DNA from: Planctomycetota bacterium
GTDB taxonomy: Bacteria > Planctomycetota > Phycisphaerae > Sedimentisphaerales > Anaerobacaceae
Reading direction: 5' to 3'
DNA length: 7,466 nt
Assembly (NCBI GenBank): GCA_013202635.1
Contig: JABMRO010000425.1
Coordinates: 1 to 7,466, forward strand
Shown here: positions 5,415-7,466 of the stretch, one piece after another
Layout: each line of letters begins with the position of its first letter
Numbering within the stretch: the stretch's first letter is position 1
Notes under the pieces: model-generated
The model's database searches: none
Seen by the model: only the letters and a program-made list of their open reading frames with translations
Told to the model about the DNA's origin: nothing
Translations under genes and position numbers: made by a program

Positions 5415-7466
5415 CTATTCCCAGGCAAGTCCCGGATAGTCCTGCCCTTCCGAAATCCTCCAAATGTCATAGATTCCATTTACACTCTCGTCAACAAAAT
5501 CCCATCCGGCATCTAAGAACGTGCCGGCCGTCTGCATCTCGGCCGTGGTTTTGCCTTCTCCTCCGTAGCTCGTAGTCTTCCCGCTGGCCTCGATATCCCA
5601 GAAACAGGCCGTGATTTCACGGTTCAAATTATTGCCTACAAGTCCTCCAGTTTGATGGCCTCCAAGGACGGTTGTTACTGAATAGCATTTCTCTATTGTA
5701 CCTTCGTGACGTCCGCCGGATCTGGTGTTGCTCCCGACAAGGCCGCCTACATACCACTGCCCCGCAACACTACCCATGGCATAGCAGTTGGTAGCCTGGC
5801 CGTAAGAGTTACGACCTGCAAGACCGCCCACAGCAATATCACCGTTAACGTTTGAATTTGAATAACAAGCCATGACCCTGCCTTCATTCTTGCCCACAAG
5901 GCCTCCTGAGGCGTCACCTTCAGCGCCAACAGTGCTGTTCGAATAGCAATTTATAATAGTGCCCGAATTTTCTCCCGCCAATCCACCAACATTATTATCT
6001 CCATAGACGTTCCCTGTAGCATAACATCTCTCGATACTGCCCCACTCTGAAAGCACAAATTCCAGCTCATCTTCAGGCGGGAATCTGAAGCCGTCGTTCT
6101 TTCCTACCAAACCCCCGATGCGGTTATTACCGGTAACATCCGCCGCAGCATAGCAGTCTGTAATTCGGCCGTTATTATTTCCCGCCAGAGCGCCTACGTA
6201 ATCATCTCCGGAAACACTGCCGCCCTCAACATAACAGTTTGTTATAACCGCCCCGTCTGAGTACCCGACAAGACAACTGTGAAAATCGCCTCTTTCTATA
6301 TCTAAATCAGGATCAATCAATCCCAAATCTTTGATATGTGCACCGGCTGCAAATCCGAAGAACCCAGTGTAATCTCTATACATGGAAGTGTAGCTGAAGT
6401 TTGAAATTGTATGACCATTGCCGTCAAATACACCGCGATAGGGATACCACTGGCTTCCTATAAAGTAAAACATGACACCAGCCAAATCAATATCGTCAAT
6501 TAACCTGAAATGCGACGCCATCAGTTGCAGGTTATCGCCGATACTGTTCAATTCATCGGCAGTCGAAATAAGGTAAGGCTCATCAACCTGCCCCGTTCCA
6601 CCGGAAAACGCAGGCAATTCCGGCAAAGTCGAAAGCTGCCAGAAGAGAACCGGATATCCTCCCCCATCAGAGGCCGCCCAGTGATCACCGGGGCCGTCCG
6701 GCGCACCGACAAAGTCCCATTCTGCGTCTATAAACGTACTTGGGTCCTGCATTTTGACCGTCGTCTTACCGAAACCGCCATCACTTGTCAACTGGCCGCT
6801 GGTTTCAATATCCCAGAATGACATCCAGACCGCATCTCTTACGGGTGCACCTCCCCGGCCACCTTGATTACTTCCCGATCCTACCAGGCCGCCAACTTCC
6901 ATTGTTCCCGAAACTTTGCCAACTGAATAGCAGTTGATTACGGTACCGCCATTTCCAGCTAATCCGCCGACGGCTCTATGCCCGGAAACGTCCCCTCTCG
7001 AATAGCAATTGACAATGGTACCGTTATTATCTCCCACAAGACCGCCTACATTGCGGTCGCTGCCTGTGACATCAGCGATTGAATAGCAGTGGTTGATGGT
7101 GCCTCTGCTACCGCCAACCAGACCGCCGGCATCATCACGCCCAAAAACATCACCTGAACTGAAAGAGTTTGAGATTGAACCACTGTTACCAGCTACCAGC
7201 CCGCCGACACTATCACTGCCCGAAACGCTCCCGTTAAAATAGCAATCCGAAATGTTACTGTTACCATAACACACCCCCACAAGACCGCCGACTCCTATTC
7301 CACCCGAAACGCTGCCGCCTTCGCAATAGCAGTTGACAATGGCTTCTGCTCCGCTTCCCGCTTCAAACCAGCCAACTAACGCACCTATGTAGTCTCCCGT
7401 TCCCGCATCAATATTAAAGCCAATCAATCCCAAATCTTTGATTACAGCACCTATCGCAAAACCGAA
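5415..7466 (-). CDS. GLUG-repeat surface or secreted protein (C-terminal part, N-terminus beyond right edge)
   Basis: The frame is open to the right edge; 683 residues are visible (numbered here from the edge), ending at TAG 5415-5417. It is built of GLUG repeats of about 26-27 residues with the pattern V-G-G-L-V-G-x-N-x-G-x-I-x-N-C-Y-x-x-G-x-V-x-G, about 15 in two arrays. Each array ends in a cap with F-W-D-I-E-x-S-G, G-K-T-T-x-x-M-Q and W-D-F-V (from about residue 217 and again from about 622). Between them, residues 290-378 hold an entry segment with Y-L-I-S-T-A-D-E-L, F-D-G-N-G-H-T-I-S-N and I-K-D-L-G-L-I. Such repeats are predicted to form a right-handed beta-helix and occur in adhesin-like and secreted proteins, including IgA-peptidase-type exoproteins. 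The C-terminus (D-Y-P-G-L-A-W-E) carries no LPxTG, PEP-CTERM, dockerin or autotransporter barrel, so export and any anchoring must depend on the missing N-terminus or on another system. Ligand unknown. Residues 460-475 (F-R-F-P-P-E-D-E-L) form a short insertion within one repeat. Confidence 0.9.
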   Translation of the reverse strand, partial: FGFAIGAVIKDLGLIGFNIDAGTGDYIGALVGWFEAGSGAEAIVNCYCEGGSVSGGIGVGGLVGVCYGNSNISDCYFNGSVSGSDSVGGLVAGNSGSISNSFSSGDVFGRDDAGGLVGGSRGTINHCYSIADVTGSDRNVGGLVGDNNGTIVNCYSRGDVSGHRAVGGLAGNGGTVINCYSVGKVSGTMEVGGLVGSGSNQGGRGGAPVRDAVWMSFWDIETSGQLTSDGGFGKTTVKMQDPSTFIDAEWDFVGAPDGPGDHWAASDGGGYPVLFWQLSTLPELPAFSGGTGQVDEPYLISTADELNSIGDNLQLMASHFRLIDDIDLAGVMFYFIGSQWYPYRGVFDGNGHTISNFSYTSMYRDYTGFFGFAAGAHIKDLGLIDPDLDIERGDFHSCLVGYSDGAVITNCYVEGGSVSGDDYVGALAGNNNGRITDCYAAADVTGNNRIGGLVGKNDGFRFPPEDELEFVLSEWGSIERCYATGNVYGDNNVGGLAGENSGTIINCYSNSTVGAEGDASGGLVGKNEGRVMACYSNSNVNGDIAVGGLAGRNSYGQATNCYAMGSVAGQWYVGGLVGSNTRSGGRHEGTIEKCYSVTTVLGGHQTGGLVGNNLNREITACFWDIEASGKTTSYGGEGKTTAEMQTAGTFLDAGWDFVDESVNGIYDIWRISEGQDYPGLAWE
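5604..6272 (-). repeat. Second GLUG repeat array (about 8 units)
   Basis: Units of about 78-81 bp encode G-G-L-V/A-G followed by C-Y. One unit is enlarged by a 16-residue acidic/aromatic insertion (6042-6089). The array ends at the C-F-W-D-I-E cap near 5603. Recurrent DNA words (GAATAGCA, ACAAG/GCCGCC types on the plus strand) mark the period, but neighbouring units have diverged well. Confidence 0.8.
6314..7442 (-). repeat. 22-bp exact direct repeat marking an internal module duplication
   Basis: An identical 22-bp word occurs at 6314-6335 and 7421-7442 and encodes I-K-D-L-G-L-I in both copies. The copies are 1107 bp apart, exactly 369 codons. Together with the duplicated F-W-D-I-E caps (1215 bp apart), it shows that the protein consists of two homologous modules, each with an entry segment, a GLUG array and a cap. 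The entry segment of the first module lies mostly outside the window. Confidence 0.8.
6825..7391 (-). repeat. First GLUG repeat array (about 7 units within the window)
   Basis: Seven units from Y-I-G-A-L-V-G to the unit leading into S-F-W-D-I-E near 6818. One unit (N-S-F-S-S-G-D) and the terminal M-S-F-W-D-I-E have Ser where the others have Cys. The last unit carries a Gly/Arg-rich loop (S-N-Q-G-G-R-G-G-A-P) before the cap. Confidence 0.8.

Noticed and set aside
7431..7433. TTG as a start codon for the GLUG protein
   Set aside because: The frame continues open to the window edge and the residues before it (F-G-F-A-I-G-A-V-I-K-D) match the second module, so the true start is outside the window.
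5415..7466. CRISPR-like periodic repeats
   Set aside because: The period of about 80 bp is in frame with a long coding sequence and the units are diverged protein repeats (GLUG), not identical repeats with unique spacers.

Overview
The window looks like chromosomal DNA of a planctomycete, most likely of the class Phycisphaerae (Sedimentisphaerales-like). This rests on the combination of gene types, not on a marker gene. The types are a Tat-exported Gfo/Idh/MocA oxidoreductase, a large-C-domain pseudopilin ending in the W-P-x-W-M-R-G-F-K-D-Y tail I associate with these bacteria, and a long GLUG-repeat protein with 'FWDIE..G' caps. I see no RNA genes, CRISPR array, insertion sequence, integrase or phage genes.

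Layout. Positions 1-321 (minus) hold the N-terminal 107 residues of a Gfo/Idh/MocA oxidoreductase that leaves the window. Positions 373-2094 (minus) encode a complete 573-residue AMP-forming acyl ligase, 51 bp upstream of the oxidoreductase in the direction of transcription, so the two may form one transcription unit. Positions 2095-2362 are a divergent intergenic control region. Positions 2363-4351 (plus) encode a 662-residue lipoprotein made almost wholly of 18 ankyrin repeats. Positions 4352-4458 are a short convergent gap with two tiny overlapping reading frames of doubtful status. Positions 4459-5334 (minus) encode a 291-residue pseudopilin. Positions 5415-7466 (minus) encode the C-terminal 683 residues of a GLUG-repeat protein whose N-terminus lies beyond the right edge.

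The right half is a cell-envelope region. It holds a repeat lipoprotein, a pilin-like protein with a single N-terminal membrane helix, and a repeat protein of the surface or secreted kind. The GLUG gene and the pseudopilin gene are co-directional and 80 bp apart. A direct functional link between these proteins is not shown by the sequence. The left half pairs an exported sugar-type oxidoreductase with a fatty-acid-type adenylating enzyme, again linked only by proximity and strand.

The most unusual structure is at the 5' end of the pseudopilin gene. A perfect 12-bp inverted repeat with a 13-nt loop sits inside codons 8-20. It is flanked by an imperfect 9-bp direct repeat, and it splits the prepilin leader so that two G-F-T-x-x-E cleavage-like motifs appear 13 residues apart. 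This looks like a 39-bp palindromic element inserted in frame into the leader. Secondary points of interest are a pair of shortened, tandemly duplicated ankyrin repeats, a 40-residue insertion in one ankyrin repeat, a roughly 1.1-kb internal duplication with a cysteine ladder in the GLUG protein, and an arginine where the ligase P-loop usually has lysine.
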